DNA of 64,000 bases from NCBI GenBank assembly GCA_016946835.1, contig JACVTC010000026.1, forward strand, positions 1,268,501-1,332,500. Direction: 5' to 3'. Made by a program: the position numbers and the translations under genes. The notes beneath the pieces are model-generated. The model had not been told where the DNA came from. It saw only the letters and a list, made by a program, of their open reading frames with translations, and did not search any database. Positions 1 to 16,424 of the stretch are shown in pieces; the first letter of the stretch is position 1, and every line of letters begins with the position of its first letter. The DNA comes from Neocallimastix lanati (nom. inval.). Its lineage: Eukaryota > Neocallimastigomycota > Neocallimastigomycetes > Neocallimastigales > Neocallimastigaceae.

Positions 1-87
1 ATATAAAATAATTATTATCAAAAAGATATAAATTTAATATTTAATAATTATTATTAAATATACAAATATGTTACTACACATATTTGC

Positions 88-399
88 TTTATATCAATAA
101 GGCTTTCCCTCAAATGATTATTTCACCCAACCCTGATACTACGCTTTGAATTGAAGCATAGACCTTGATGATTGTAAAATTTCCAATCGCCAATGATTAC
201 ACCCACTAGGGAGGAGTTAATGATTCCGTTCTGATGCTCATGAACAATGGAGATATATGTAGGAACGTTAGGAATGCATTTCCTGGCAGTGTGTGACGAC
301 GACTGAGAGCGACGAAGCTGTTACAGTATGCCAATAACTCATCACCTTACAGCCATAGTGGGAGATGGGTACCCATTATGTGCAAGTCTATGTTTTGTT

Positions 400-400
<1 letters not shown>
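88..400. repeat. GC-richer non-coding island, probable interspersed repeat
   Basis: This stretch is clearly less AT-rich than its surroundings and has no sustained reading frame. Its last part (about 336-396) recurs in diverged form at 4353-4417, so at least that end is a dispersed repeat. It is followed directly by a (TTTA)n run (about 397-461). I cannot assign a repeat family. Confidence 0.5.
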
Positions 401-458
<58 letters not shown>

Positions 459-624
459 TTATTAATTTTGTGTTTTGTGTTATAGTTTTAAAAATAAAAA
501 TTATTAATGTAATTAATAAATGAATAAGTAAATAAAGATAAAAGTTTGCAATAATTGAAGCTGTAAAAAAAAAAAGAAGTTAATATAATAAAGAATAATT
601 CAAATTTTGAATGAATAAATGAAT

Positions 625-3988
<3,364 letters not shown>

Positions 3989-4255
3989 ATGGAAAATTAT
4001 TCATCTGAACAATTAGATAAATTTTTTGATGAATCATCATTATTTGAAGAAGATAGAAAAAGAGAATAAAAAGAATTAGAATTATTGAATAGTATAAAAA
4101 ATAAGGATGAGGATGATATGTTGGACGAATGCTTGAAATGTAAGATATGTCAATCACGAAATGTAGATATTAGACGTATACAAGTTCGTCGTTCTGATGA
4201 AGGACCCACGGTAGTTCTCTATTGTTTAAATTGTCATAAAGTTTTACCATTTTAA
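3989..4255 (+). pseudogene. TFIIS-type zinc-ribbon protein, premature stop
   Basis: An 89-codon frame running from ATG to TAA at 4253-4255, interrupted by an in-frame TAA at 4067-4069 (codon 27). The N-terminal half is acidic. The C-terminal half has a CxxC pair, then QVRRSDEGPT, then a second CxxC pair. That layout is the TFIIS/Rpb9/Rpa12/Rpc11 zinc ribbon, in which the acidic DE at the ribbon tip stimulates RNA cleavage by the polymerase. It lies 365 bp upstream of a broken polymerase I subunit gene on the same strand. The short length and single ribbon do not decide between a TFIIS-like factor and an Rpa12/Rpc11-like subunit. The nonsense codon suggests a pseudogene; a sequencing error cannot be excluded. 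Confidence 0.65.
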
Positions 4256-4352
4256 ATACAATCTTGGACGTAAATTTCTTTGAAATTATGATATAACAAA
4301 ATTATAAAAAAAATATTTTAATGTTAAAAATAATGTGACATTTATTATAATT

Positions 4353-4417
4353 AACTCATCACCTTACAGTTAATTAATATTGGGAGATGGATACCTATTA
4401 TGTGCAAGTCTATGTTT
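4353..4417 (+). repeat. Diverged copy of the repeat end at 336-396
   Basis: Both sites share AACTCATCACCTTACAG, then GGGAGATGG, then ATTATGTGCAAGTCTATG, with an indel and substitutions between these blocks. The orientation is the same in both. This is a dispersed, probably mobile or structured sequence of unknown type. Confidence 0.7.
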
Positions 4418-4619
4418 TTATATATATAATTTATGTATTGAAATATAAATGTACTAATTTTATTTTTTTATTTTTTATTTTCTAATTTATTTTATTTTAT
4501 TTTATTTTATTTTTCATATTTTAATTATATTTCTATAAAATTTTATTGAATTTTTTTTTTTTTTTTTTTATAATTAAGCAGACATATTAAAATTTAAATT
4601 ATAATTTAAAAAATTAAAA

Positions 4620-4856
4620 ATGAATATCGAAAATCCAGTATTAAAAAAAGCTACAAATGTTTCTTTTTCATTTTATACCTCAGATGAAATTAGAAATCTT
4701 TCAGTTAAACAAATTACCAATCCGGTGGCATTGGATAATTTAGGTCATCCCACCACTGGTGGTCTTTATGATTTAGTTTTAGGTCCATATGAACGTGAAG
4801 ACAGGTATATCTATATCTATTTATAGTATTCGCTTTATTCAATATAAAAATTGAAT

Positions 4857-4912
<56 letters not shown>

Positions 4913-7900
4913 TATTTCTTCTTCTTTTCGTTTTTTTAAAAAAAAATAATAAATATGGAATATAAATTAAAGAAATTTCTTATTTTATTATATTTGTATT
5001 AGTTGTCGTACTTGTGGTTTAGGTTATTTTGAATATTCGGGTCACTTCGGTCATATTGAATTGCCCGTACCATTATATAATACTATTGTTTTCAGGACTT
5101 TATATAAACTTATGCAGTCACTATGTTTTTGCTGTCATCATTTTAGAACTGGAAGAGTTAAGGTAAAAAAAAAAAAAATTAATCTTATATAAAGTTTAAA
5201 ATGTAATGAAATTTTGTTTTCACAAATAAAAAAAAAATTTTTTTTATTATAATCAAATAACTTTTATATATATGTATATAAATAATATATAATAATTTTA
5301 ATTTTTTTTTTTTTTTTTTTTTTTGAATATTTATAACATCTATAAAAACGATTATAATAAAATTGATAATTATTTCAACAATAATAAAAATTAATAATTC
5401 AATAAATGATTGTGACGGTATTTAAAATATAATAATTATAATAATTATAATAATTTTATGTATGAATAATATCATTATTAAAAAAAAATAAAATTTAGAT
5501 GGCAACTTATGTTGCTAAATATAGAGTTATATATGCAGGTTTATTAGTTGAAGCTGAAGAAATTGAGGAATTTGTTTAAAGAATTAATCCATTTAGATTT
5601 GAAGATGAAAGCGCTAAGAAAACCCCTTCATTATCAGAAGATGAAATTATAAGTGAAATTAAAAAATATACTGATGAAAAGATTACAGAAAATCCAAATC
5701 AATATATTAAATCTACTTTATTAAATTTAGAATTACATAAATTAGAAAAAGAATTTTTAAAGGATATACCATCCCTTACATGTCATAATTGTAAAGGTAT
5801 TTCTCTAAAATTGAGAAAAGAAAGATGCCATAAGATTTTACAAAAGGAATTACCAAGTAAAAGTAAGGCTATTATGAACGCAAAAGGAATTTCAATCCAT
5901 TATATAAGACAGAAACTGATGAATATTATGATTCAGATAATGACGCACATGATAAATCTGAAGGTAAATTTATTACTCCGTTAGATATTTTAAGATATAT
6001 GGAATTATTATGGAAGAATGAAAAAGAGATTCTTGATTTAATCTATGGTAAAAATATTGGTAATGGAAAACGAGAATCTTCATACAATATTTTCTTCCTT
6101 GATGTCATTCCTGTTTCTCCATCTCGTTTCAGGTCAGCTTCTAATGTGAATGGTATTGCTTATCAACATGCACAAAATGCTCACTTAGAAAATATTTTAA
6201 AACAAATTAATTATATTATTGATGTTCACCATCAATCCAAATCCTTAGAAAAAAGTGATGCTGAAGAAATTACCCAAGATAATCGTATTATTAACAGTTG
6301 GATTAATTTACAAATTTTTGTAAACACAATGCTTGATAATACTACTAATCCAAATCAATATACTAAGGATGGTATACCACTTTCTCCAGGTATTAGACAA
6401 GTTTTAGAAAAGAAGGAAGGTTTATTCCGTAATCATATGATGGGTAAAAGTGTTAATTATGTTGCACGTTCTGTTATTTCACCTGATATTAATATTGAAA
6501 CCAATGAAATTAGTATTCCACCTCCTTTTACTGTTAAATTGACTTATCCAGAAGCTGTTACCTAATACAACGTTAACGAATTACGTCAGTGTGTTATTAA
6601 TGGTCCAGATGTTTGGCCCGGGGCTACTCATGTTCAAGATTCTAATGATACTTTATTAAACTTAAAATCTCTTGATATGACTGTTAGAATGGCAGTAGCA
6701 AACCAATTATTAGCACCATCAATGGAATCTAATGATATGCAAATTCAAGCATATACAAATAAAAAGGTTTACCGTCACATTAGAAATGGTGATTATGATC
6801 GTATAAATCGTCAACCAACCCTTCACAAGCCATCTATTATGGCTCATACTGCTAGAATTCTTCCAAAAGAAAAAACTCTACGTATGCATTATGCTAACTG
6901 TAATACTTATAATACTGATTTTGATGTGATGAAATAAATCTTCACTTCTTACAAAATGAAACTACTAGAGCAGAAGCTATGCTTATTGCTAGAACTGATC
7001 TACTGATGATAGGGTTTTACGTGGTTTGATTCAAGATCATGTTTGTGCTGGTGTAGGTATGACGAGTAAGGATTCCTTCTTTGATAAAGGTGAATATATG
7101 CAATTAGTTTATGTTGCCTTAAGATGTGAAGGAGGTATTGGTGCTACAAATACAGAAGGTAATGGTAATATTGAAGATGATGTACCCATTGGTTTAAACG
7201 GTAGAGTTGTTACTCTCACACTTGCTATCATTAAGCCCTATCCAATGTGAACTGGTAAGCAAATTATTTCTACTATCTTATTAAATTTAACTGGTCATAA
7301 CAAACCATTGAATTTAGAATTCAAAGCTAAAATTCCAGGAAGATATTGGGGTAAAGTTGCTGAAGAAGAACAAAAGGTAATTGTTTGTGACGGTTATCTT
7401 GCTCAAGGTATTATGGATAAGTCTCAATTGGGTGCTTCTGCTAACGGTTTAGTTCATGCTGTTTATGAAGTTTACGGTGCATCGCACTCTGGTAATTTAT
7501 TATCTATTTTATCTCGTCTTTTAACTATTATCTTCAGAATTATCTTCAGCATACCGGTTTCTCTTGTAGAATGGATGATTTATTATTAACTCCTGAAGGT
7601 GATAAGATTAGAAAGGAAATTATTAAGATGAGTGTCATTGCTAGTAAGAAAACAGCTTTACACCACACTAATATTATTGATGAAAACGGATAATCTATCT
7701 TTAAGGAAAGTGAATATGATGATGAATTGAAGAAACATTTAGAACATATTATTCGTTCGGATGAAAGTCTTGCTAATTTAGATGGAAGTATAAAGGTAAG
7801 TTCAACAGTATTACTTCTGAAATTATTTCTTTCTGTATTCCAAATCATCTTTACAGAAAATTCCCAATTAATAACATGTAAAAGATGATAGTTTCTGGTG

Positions 7901-9292
7901 CAAAAGGTAGTAACGTTAATGTCAGTCAAATCTCTTGTTTACTTGGTCAACAAGAATTAGAAGGCCGAAGAGTGCCAGTTATAGTTTCTGGTAAAACACT
8001 TCCATCCTTCCAACCATTCGATACTTCTGCTAGAGCAGGTGGTTACATTGCTGGTCGTTTCTTAACTGGTATTAAACCACAAGAATACTTCTTCCACTGT
8101 ATGGCTGGTCGTGAAGGTTTAATTGATACTGCTGTAAAGACCTCTAGATCCGGTTACTTACAAAGATGCTTAGTTAAGCATTTGGAAGGCTTAAGAGTAC
8201 AATATGATAATACAGTTCGTGATAGTGATGGCAGTGTTATACAATTCTTATATGGGGAAGATTCTTTAGATGTTCAAAAGCAAAAGACTTTAAACCAATT
8301 TGGTTTCTGGACCAAGAATTGTTATGCTGCAGTTAATAAGTTAAAGCTTCAGATGGTTGTTTCCTCTCCATACATTATTGCTAATGAAGCTAAAAAGTGT
8401 ATGAAGAAATCTGTTAAGAAGCCATCTAAATATGATACCTCCTTAAGTAAATATTCACCATCAAGATATATTGGTAGTACTAGTGATGCCTTCTATAAGA
8501 AACTTACTGAATATGTAGAAAGAATCCGGATCATATCCTTGTTGAAAAGGATAAGAATGGTAATGGTAAATCTGGTATTACTGGTAAGAAATTTAAGGCT
8601 TTAATGAACTTAAAATATATGTCTGCAGTAATTGAACCTGGAGAATCCGTCGGTTTATTAGCAGCTGAAAGTATTGGTGAACAAAGTACTCAGATGACTT
8701 TAAATACTTTCCACTTTACCGGTTTTAGTGCTAAGAACGTTACTCTCGGTATTCCCCGTTTACTTGAAATTATTATGACCGCTTCTGATCATATTCAAAC
8801 TTCAATGATGACGCTTCCATTAAAGGATAATGTTTCAGACAGTATGTCTAAACGTATTTGTTGTCAACTTTCCAAGTTAGTTTTAGCTAATGTTATCAAT
8901 CACTTAGAAGTCATTTAAACCTTAAAGAGTAAAGATAACTTCGGTAAAAGATATAAGATATACACTATTAAATTATCTTTATGGTCAAACAAGGATAGTA
9001 CTGAAGAATATGAAGTTTCTACTAAAGTTATTGAAAAACGCATTCTTTTAAGATTCATTAAAGGTATGAAAAAGGCTATTCAAAAGGTTCTTAAAGCTTC
9101 TGTTAAGGCATTGCTGAAGAAAGAGAAGAAGCTGATGCTATCATTGGTGTAGAACTTGGTTCCTTTGAAAATGGTGAAATTAGAAATGGAGAAATTGATT
9201 ACTTAGATAATCCATCTTCAAGAATTGTTATGGGTCAACCAGTACATAATGGTACGGGATCATTTGATGTATTATTACCAATAAATTCTTAA
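4620..9292 (+). pseudogene. RPA190: RNA polymerase I largest subunit (A190/RPA1), decayed
   Basis: Exons at 4620-4804, 5003-5162 and 5499 onward, with GTA...AG introns. Exons 1 and 2 give the N-terminal clamp Zn site (CRTCGLGYFEYSGHFGHIEL). Later sequence matches A190: the active-site region (YNTDFD...), [56 protein letters not shown], and a terminal GTGSFDVL as in yeast Rpa190. It is clearly broken. In-frame stops lie at 5577, 6563, 7248 (Trp to TGA), about 7691 and 8916. Frameshifts lie near 5885, 6926, 7540 and 8526. A deletion lies near 7003. A further large deletion removes most of the C-terminal cleft region before the final 60 residues. The 6926 lesion destroys the catalytic DFDGD motif. 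With introns removed about 1380 codons remain, against roughly 1660-1720 in the family. A functional copy presumably exists elsewhere. Confidence 0.93.
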
Positions 9293-9360
9293 AAAAATTT
9301 TTTTTTTTAAGTAACTGAATATTAAATCCTCTCCATAATAATAATAATCCTTAAAAGAAA

Positions 9361-9396
<36 letters not shown>

Positions 9397-9633
9397 AAAA
9401 TCATATATATATATTATGCTATATTTATAATTATTATTACTTTTTATTTTTTATTTTTATTTTTTTTTTCCTTTTAAAAAAGTATTCTATTACCATCTTT
9501 TTATTTTTATTTATTTATTTTTTTCTTTTTTTATTATATACAAAATTAATTTAAATATTATTCTAAGTTTCATATTCTAGTTTCATAATGAATTTAGATA
9601 AAAAAAATTATTATAATAATTTATATCCATAAT

Positions 9634-9668
<35 letters not shown>

Positions 9669-9973
9669 AATTTATTCCTTTTATTTATTATTAAAATATA
9701 CATAAAAAGAAAATAAATACTAGAGATTATTAATTAAATTTTAGAAAAAAAAAAAAATCTTTTAATAGAAACAAACTTTTTAATAAGCTACTTAACAATT
9801 CAAAAAAAAAAAAAAAAAAAAAAAAGAAACTTCGTATAATCTTTTGAAGTTTAAAGTATTTTAATACTTAAAAACTTCAATTATAAAATATTATTATTTT
9901 TTTTTATTATTATTATTTTTTTTTATTATTATTATTTTTATTTTATTTTTATTTTATTTCTATTTAATTTTGC

Positions 9974-10043
<70 letters not shown>

Positions 10044-10237
10044 ATTTTTTTTATTTGTCATTTATTGTATGTCTATTTTATTATTATTACTAAAAAAAAA
10101 TCTTCTTTTCTCGTTTCTATATTTATGAATACTATATTATTATTATTTTTTTTATTTTGTATATTTATTTTTTTATTTTTATTTTTTTTAATGAAATATA
10201 TATATAGAAGAGTATTACTTTATATTACTCAATATAA
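9293..10237. other. Intergenic, no gene seen
   Basis: Poly-T, poly-A and an (ATT)n run (about 9978-10041). The short plus-strand frame at 10065-10319 is AT-biased and overlaps the last exon of the minus-strand SVP26-like gene; it has no recognisable domain. Confidence 0.6.
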
Positions 10238-11380
10238 TTATGCCCTAGGTTTATTATCTTCTCTCATTAATAATATATTAACAATTTTCTTTACAAAGTT
10301 ATTCTTCTTTCTTTGTTGACTATTGTAATTTTCTATTAATTTTTGAATTTTTTGTAGTAAGAATTTAGTAGTTAAATACATTAATATAATATAATATATA
10401 TTTATAGTTTTATTTTGGTATAAAATAAATAAATAAATAAATAAATAATAAATTAAAAAAGTAATTCTATTTTACCATATGGTAATGTATTGTCATTAGC
10501 ACTTAATGAAATAAATAATTCAAATGGTACAGCCCAAACACAAATGGCAAAGAAACAAACAATTTCATCAAATGGGAAGTAATTTCTAGTGAAATAATTA
10601 AACCATACAAAATGATCGACTATAACAAGTACTAAATTTTGAAATTTATTTTTCATTTTTATTTTTTTAAAAAAGAAATCAATATATATATGCATATATT
10701 ATTATATTTATAAATATAAATTATTAAAACTTACTACATGATAAAATAAAGGAAGGACTTGAAATTTGAATATCTGGAAAATTATCTAATAGTATGCTAT
10801 AGGTTAAATGACAGAATATTGAAAATATTACTCTAAAGAATGGTAATTCATCAAAGAGCCATAATAATATATATATTATCATTACAGTCTTTTTTTTTTT
10901 TTTAATTTTATTTTTAATAATATAATAATAAATCATCATAATATGTAATGAATATAATGAAGAAAAATAATGTTAATATAATATTATTATTTTTAAAATT
11001 CTCGGGTAAAAAAAATTATATTTTATTTATTTCGAAGATTATTTAATATACCCAAATTGAATATTTAATGACTTTTCTAGTCATTACGGTATTTTCTTCA
11101 ACAAGTTCTGCAAGGTAATAAAGTGTACATGCTTTATTTATTTATTTATTTATTTATTATTATTTTTTTTTTATAAGAAAAAAAAAATAAAACAAAAGAA
11201 TTTTTGTATAAAGAAATTCAATTTAAATATATTGTTATATAAATTTTAATTCATTAATGAATTATTTTATTTAAATTAATATTTATAAATAAATTATAAA
11301 AATAATAATATACCTAAACTTAATATTACAAATAAGAATGCAAGTAAATAACCAGAATATTTGATAAGTGTAAATATCAT
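10238..11380 (-). CDS. SVP26: SVP26/TEX261 family ER-Golgi membrane protein, 5 exons
   Basis: Exons in gene order: 11380-11314, 11131-11052, 10888-10735, 10631-10476 and 10332-10238; all junctions keep frame and give 183 aa (human TEX261 has 196). Signature segments are LYYLAELVEENTV (end of the first membrane helix), the SSPSFILSC block, then FVWFNYFTRNYFPFDEI and FISLSANDNTLPYGK. These align with NHYLAFQFF..EYYPFSE and FVSLSAGENVLP of TEX261. Four membrane segments are expected. In yeast Svp26 is an adaptor that packages type II membrane glycosyltransferases into COPII vesicles; that role is known for the family and inferred here. The last exon is the least certain: the acceptor TTAATAG and a Lys-rich tail were chosen because they restore frame and family length. 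Confidence 0.9.
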
Positions 11381-11732
11381 TTTTTAATTTTTATTATATT
11401 ATAATTGTTATTGTTACTGTTATTCTTGTATTTTAATTGTTCACTTTATCTATTTTAATATAATAAAAATTTTAATAGCCTATTAGTTTTGCTATTTAAA
11501 TATGAAATGTTATTATTTAATGTAATAGTGCTGATTTTTTATATTAATTTAATTGAAATTTTGTTTTACAAATTATAATTGATATTTAATGAAAATCATT
11601 TTATAATTAAAATTTTTAAAATTTTCATTCTTACTTTTTAAATATATATATTTAATTTTATCTTATTAATTTTGAAATTTAATTGATAGATATATTTTTA
11701 TTTTTAATAATATTATTATTTTATTATTATTT

Positions 11733-11768
<36 letters not shown>

Positions 11769-14035
11769 AAAAATAATTAATATTCGAAAATATTATAAAA
11801 CTAATAAAAAAAGATAAATAGTAAATTTTTTTTATATTATTTATTATATTATTTAAATAATAAAAATAAAGTAATTTTTTTAATTAAAATTTATATATAT
11901 ATATATAATAAATATATTATTATTAATTAAAGTTATTTTAATATTAAAACAAATAATAAATAATAAATACTATCTTCAAAAAAATCGTATATAGTTAATT
12001 TATTGGATAATAAAATCTTTTCTGTATTAACAGGTTAGTTCATTAAAAAGTTAAAGTGAATAAGGGATATTAAAATAAAAAAAAAAAAAAAAAGCATTAT
12101 AATTCATTATAGTTATTTGATAAAATAAGTAAATATATAAATAAATAATAAAAATACAAATATATTAATCATAAATTATTTATTGTATATTTTATAATTC
12201 AAAGTAAAATTCATAATTAATTATAAAATAATAAATATACATATATGTAATATATATTTCTTTTTTATCTTTTTTTGGTTAAAATTTATTTGTTAATTAA
12301 AATTAACTCATGGAATCAGATGAACACATAAAATTATTTCATAAATTATATTAAAACATTATATATTTCAATACTAATTCTGAATCTATATTTTAATTTT
12401 TCCATGGTATAAAAATAAAAAAATTAAATAATTAAATAATAAATAATAATAATCAATAATAACAAAAAAATTACTACTTTTTTTATCTTCACCTAATGAT
12501 AATTATTGATATTACAAATTATAAATAGTTAACATATTGCTTTATTCATTTATATATATATATATGTTTTTTTTTTGTAGGTTCAAATTTTAAATACATA
12601 AAATCTTATAACCTTGTTTGTAGTAACAAGAAAAAAATATATATATTATATTTATACACATAAAATATAGTATTAATAAGAAAAAAAATTGTATAAATGT
12701 ATGCATTATACATTTGTTAATATATTAAATTACATGATTTAATTAAATTTTTAAAAAGATCATTTATTATAATTTATTTTAATTTATTGGAGAAATTAAA
12801 TATGAATTTTAGTATACAAAGTTTTTAATATCTGAGAATACTTTGAGAATACTTTATTTATATTTAATTTTTTTTTATTTTTAAATTTTTAAATATATAT
12901 ATATATATAAAAACTAAAAAGAAACTGTCATTTCAATCTTATTTAAATATAATTATAATAAAATAAAGCTTTAAAAGGAAGTATAGATTAGGAATTTGTA
13001 AGTGTTATATAATAATATATATTTATTTTTTATGAATACCTTTTTGAATTTAATACTATGCAATTATTTGTGAATAATAATATTCAAATAAATAATGTAT
13101 TGATAATTTAAATATAATAATGAAAAAAAAAAAAAAAAAATTAAAATATTCCAAATATTTTCCAAATTATTTTAAATATATACATATATTCATATATACA
13201 TATATATGTTTTTATCTTTTTTATTATAATTATTATAATTATTATTACTATTATTATAATTATTATTATTAGTAGTATTATTAGTATTATTATTATTACT
13301 ATTATAATTATTATTAGTAGTAGTATTATTAATATTATTATTATTACTATTATTATAATTATTATTAGTGGTAGTAGTATTATTAGTATTATTATTATTA
13401 TTACTATCATTATTATTATTATTATTATTATAATTTTTTCTTCCTTTTTATATTGAAATAATTTATTTTGATATCTTATATTTGTTAATATGTTTTTTAT
13501 ATATTTTAATGAATAATATTGATTATTCATTAAATACATTAAATGAAAAGAAATTGGTAAAAGTAAATGTTATATATGACTTAATTATGTCTAAATTATA
13601 TATTATAGGTCTATATATATTACATAAATTCCTTTTTTCTTTTTTTCCTTTTTGAAAAAAAAAAATAAGTTAAAGATTTAAATATTTGTATATTAAAGAC
13701 TTTCTTTTTCATTTATTATAAAATGAAAATTAAATATACTGTTGAAAAATAAAATAAAATAAAATAAAATAAAATAAAATAAAATAAAATAAAATAAAAT
13801 AAAATAAAATAAAATAAAATAAAATAAAATAAAATAAAATAAAATAAAACAAAATAAAATAAAATAATATTTAATAGTTATTAATATATACCTTATATAT
13901 TTTGATTCAATTCTAACAAATATTTAATTTCATTATTTTATAAAGTTAAAAGAAAATATTATTATAAAATATCATATTAAATTAATGGTCCAAAATTATT
14001 AATTCCACGAGTTATATAAAAAGAATTAAATCAAA
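11381..14035. other. Intergenic, no gene seen
   Basis: AT-rich sequence with an imperfect (ATT)n block at about 13220-13435, a (AAAAT)n block at 13747-13866, and several poly-A/T runs. The minus-strand frame at 13141-13539 is Ile-rich repeat translation. I saw no conserved protein segment in either strand. Confidence 0.6.
13747..13866. repeat. (AAAAT)n pentanucleotide microsatellite
   Basis: About 24 nearly perfect AAAAT units, with one A-to-C change near 13850, some 170 bp upstream of the XPO7 start codon. Confidence 0.95.
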
Positions 14036-15229
14036 ATGGACAGCTATCAAATAGATAATGCTTGTATGAATATATACACTTCTCTTGACCAGAATAAAAG
14101 AAATGAAGCCGAAAAATATTTAAAAATATTATTTCCAACATACAATGATTCTTCAACTTCTGCAAATGAATTGAATGATTCATCTTCTAATGGTGGACCT
14201 TTTGAAACAATTCAAAAATGTCATACTGTATTAGAACAAACAAAATCAGCATATACGCAATTATATTTAATAAATCTTTTACAAGAATTAACAATTCATT
14301 GGCAAATTTTTAATGTTGACCAAAAAACAATAATGAGTATGAATTTATGAATAGGAATATTGCATATTTTGTTTCAAATAAATATATAATTTATTGTATA
14401 ACTTTATTCAAATCAAATAAATATATAATTTATTGCATAAATTTATTCATATTTCAAATAAATTATATTTATTTTTCATAAATATAAAGGAAATTTCATT
14501 TTAATGTATTTAGGCACACATTGTCCTTTTGAGCAATTTGTTATAAATTCTATATCAAAATATTTTACATTAATAACTAAACTGGTATATACAATACAAT
14601 TTAAAGTATTATTGCAAAATATTTTTTTATATTTACAATTAAAAATGGTCATTATTTTTTTATTAGGGTTGGTTTGATTCAGATGAATTTAGAGAAATTG
14701 TTAATGATTTTTCAAAATTTATAGAGGTAAAACATCAAATTTCATAAAATAATGGATAAAAAAAAGAAAAAAAATTTTCTCTTTATTTATTATTATTATA
14801 TATATACATATTTCCTTACATAATAAAATATAAATATAGTCATCTCCAGTACTTCGACTTTCTGGATTTCAAGTATTAGCTTTCTTTGTTACTGATATGA
14901 ATTTACCATCTCAAATTTTAAAAAATATATCTAGAAATAGAAAGACTGGTAAATATTATAAAATAAAATATTATTTTAATATAAATATAATTTTTTAATA
15001 AATAATATTAACAGTTGTTTAATTATTATTTATTATACTTTAAATTCAGTCGTTAATTTTAGAGATTCCCAATTACATCAGATTTTCAGGTTGTCATTGT
15101 CAACTTTATTGAATTTAATTCAAGGAAAAAATATGTTAGATATAGGTAATAATTCTAAATTAATACTATTAATGAAATCATTATTACTTTATTTTAAAAT
15201 ATTTAATAAAAATATATGTTAATTTAATA

Positions 15230-15296
<67 letters not shown>

Positions 15297-16376
15297 AAAT
15301 ATTAATAATTATAATAAATTAACTGTAATTATAATGCAATAAAAGATGATCAAAAACTAGCTGAAGTTATATTAGATTTAATAAAAGCATGTTTAACTTT
15401 TGATTTTATTGGTACAAATGTTGATGAATCAACTGAAGATATTGGCAGTGTTCAAGTAATTATAATTAAATTCGATATATTAATCAATAATCATATATAT
15501 CTATATAAATATATTAAAATATAACAATTTTAATTATTTAATTTACTATTAAAGATTCCAGTTGCTTGGAGACCAACATTATCGGATCCATTAACATTAC
15601 GAACTATATTCCATACATTTAAATTATTAAATCCTCCAAAATCAGCAAAGGTATGATAATCAAATTATTTAATTGATTACTAATTTAAATTGAAATAATA
15701 TATTTAATTTAATTATACTTTGCTTATATAAATATATAACAAAGGCATTTGAATGTATATCTGTATTAGTAGCAACTAGACGTACATTATTTAGTGAAGA
15801 AGAAAGAGCAAAATTTATAAAATCTATTATGCAAGAATTAATTAAAATATTACATTCACCTCAGGCATTTAATGATCAATCTAATTATCACGGTAATACA
15901 TTAACCTATTAAATTTTTGATGAGTGATATAATAATAATTATTATAAACGTATATATATATATGTCTAATTAAATTTGTAATATATTTTCATATATATAA
16001 ATATAATATAGAATTTTGTAGAATATTGGTAATATATTTTTATTTATTTTCATTTATTTTTATTCTATTCATTTATATATTAGTAATTATCATTTAACTG
16101 CAGTTAAACTTGATTATATTAATATAAATGTATATATATATATATATATATATTTTATTTTTTTTTTTTTTTTTTTTTTTTTTTGAATATAACTGAATAA
16201 AAATCATAAGTCAAGGTTTAAAACAGTATATCAATTAAGTGATATCTGTAAAATTGATATATATCAAGAATTTATTAATATTGTTACTGATTTTACCATA
16301 AAAAGTTTACAATCTCTTCAAGTAATTCTATTTATAATATATTTTGATAAAAATATTATTTACAACAATTTATATA

Positions 16377-16424
<48 letters not shown>

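Noticed and set aside
4620-9292. Stop-codon reassignment (TAA read as an amino acid) to explain in-frame stops in A190
   Set aside because: The lesions include TGA at a conserved Trp, frameshifts and deletions as well as TAA. Other genes in the window (XPO7, DHHC, SPT4, copia C, chromovirus) use TAA, TAG or TGA only as terminators.
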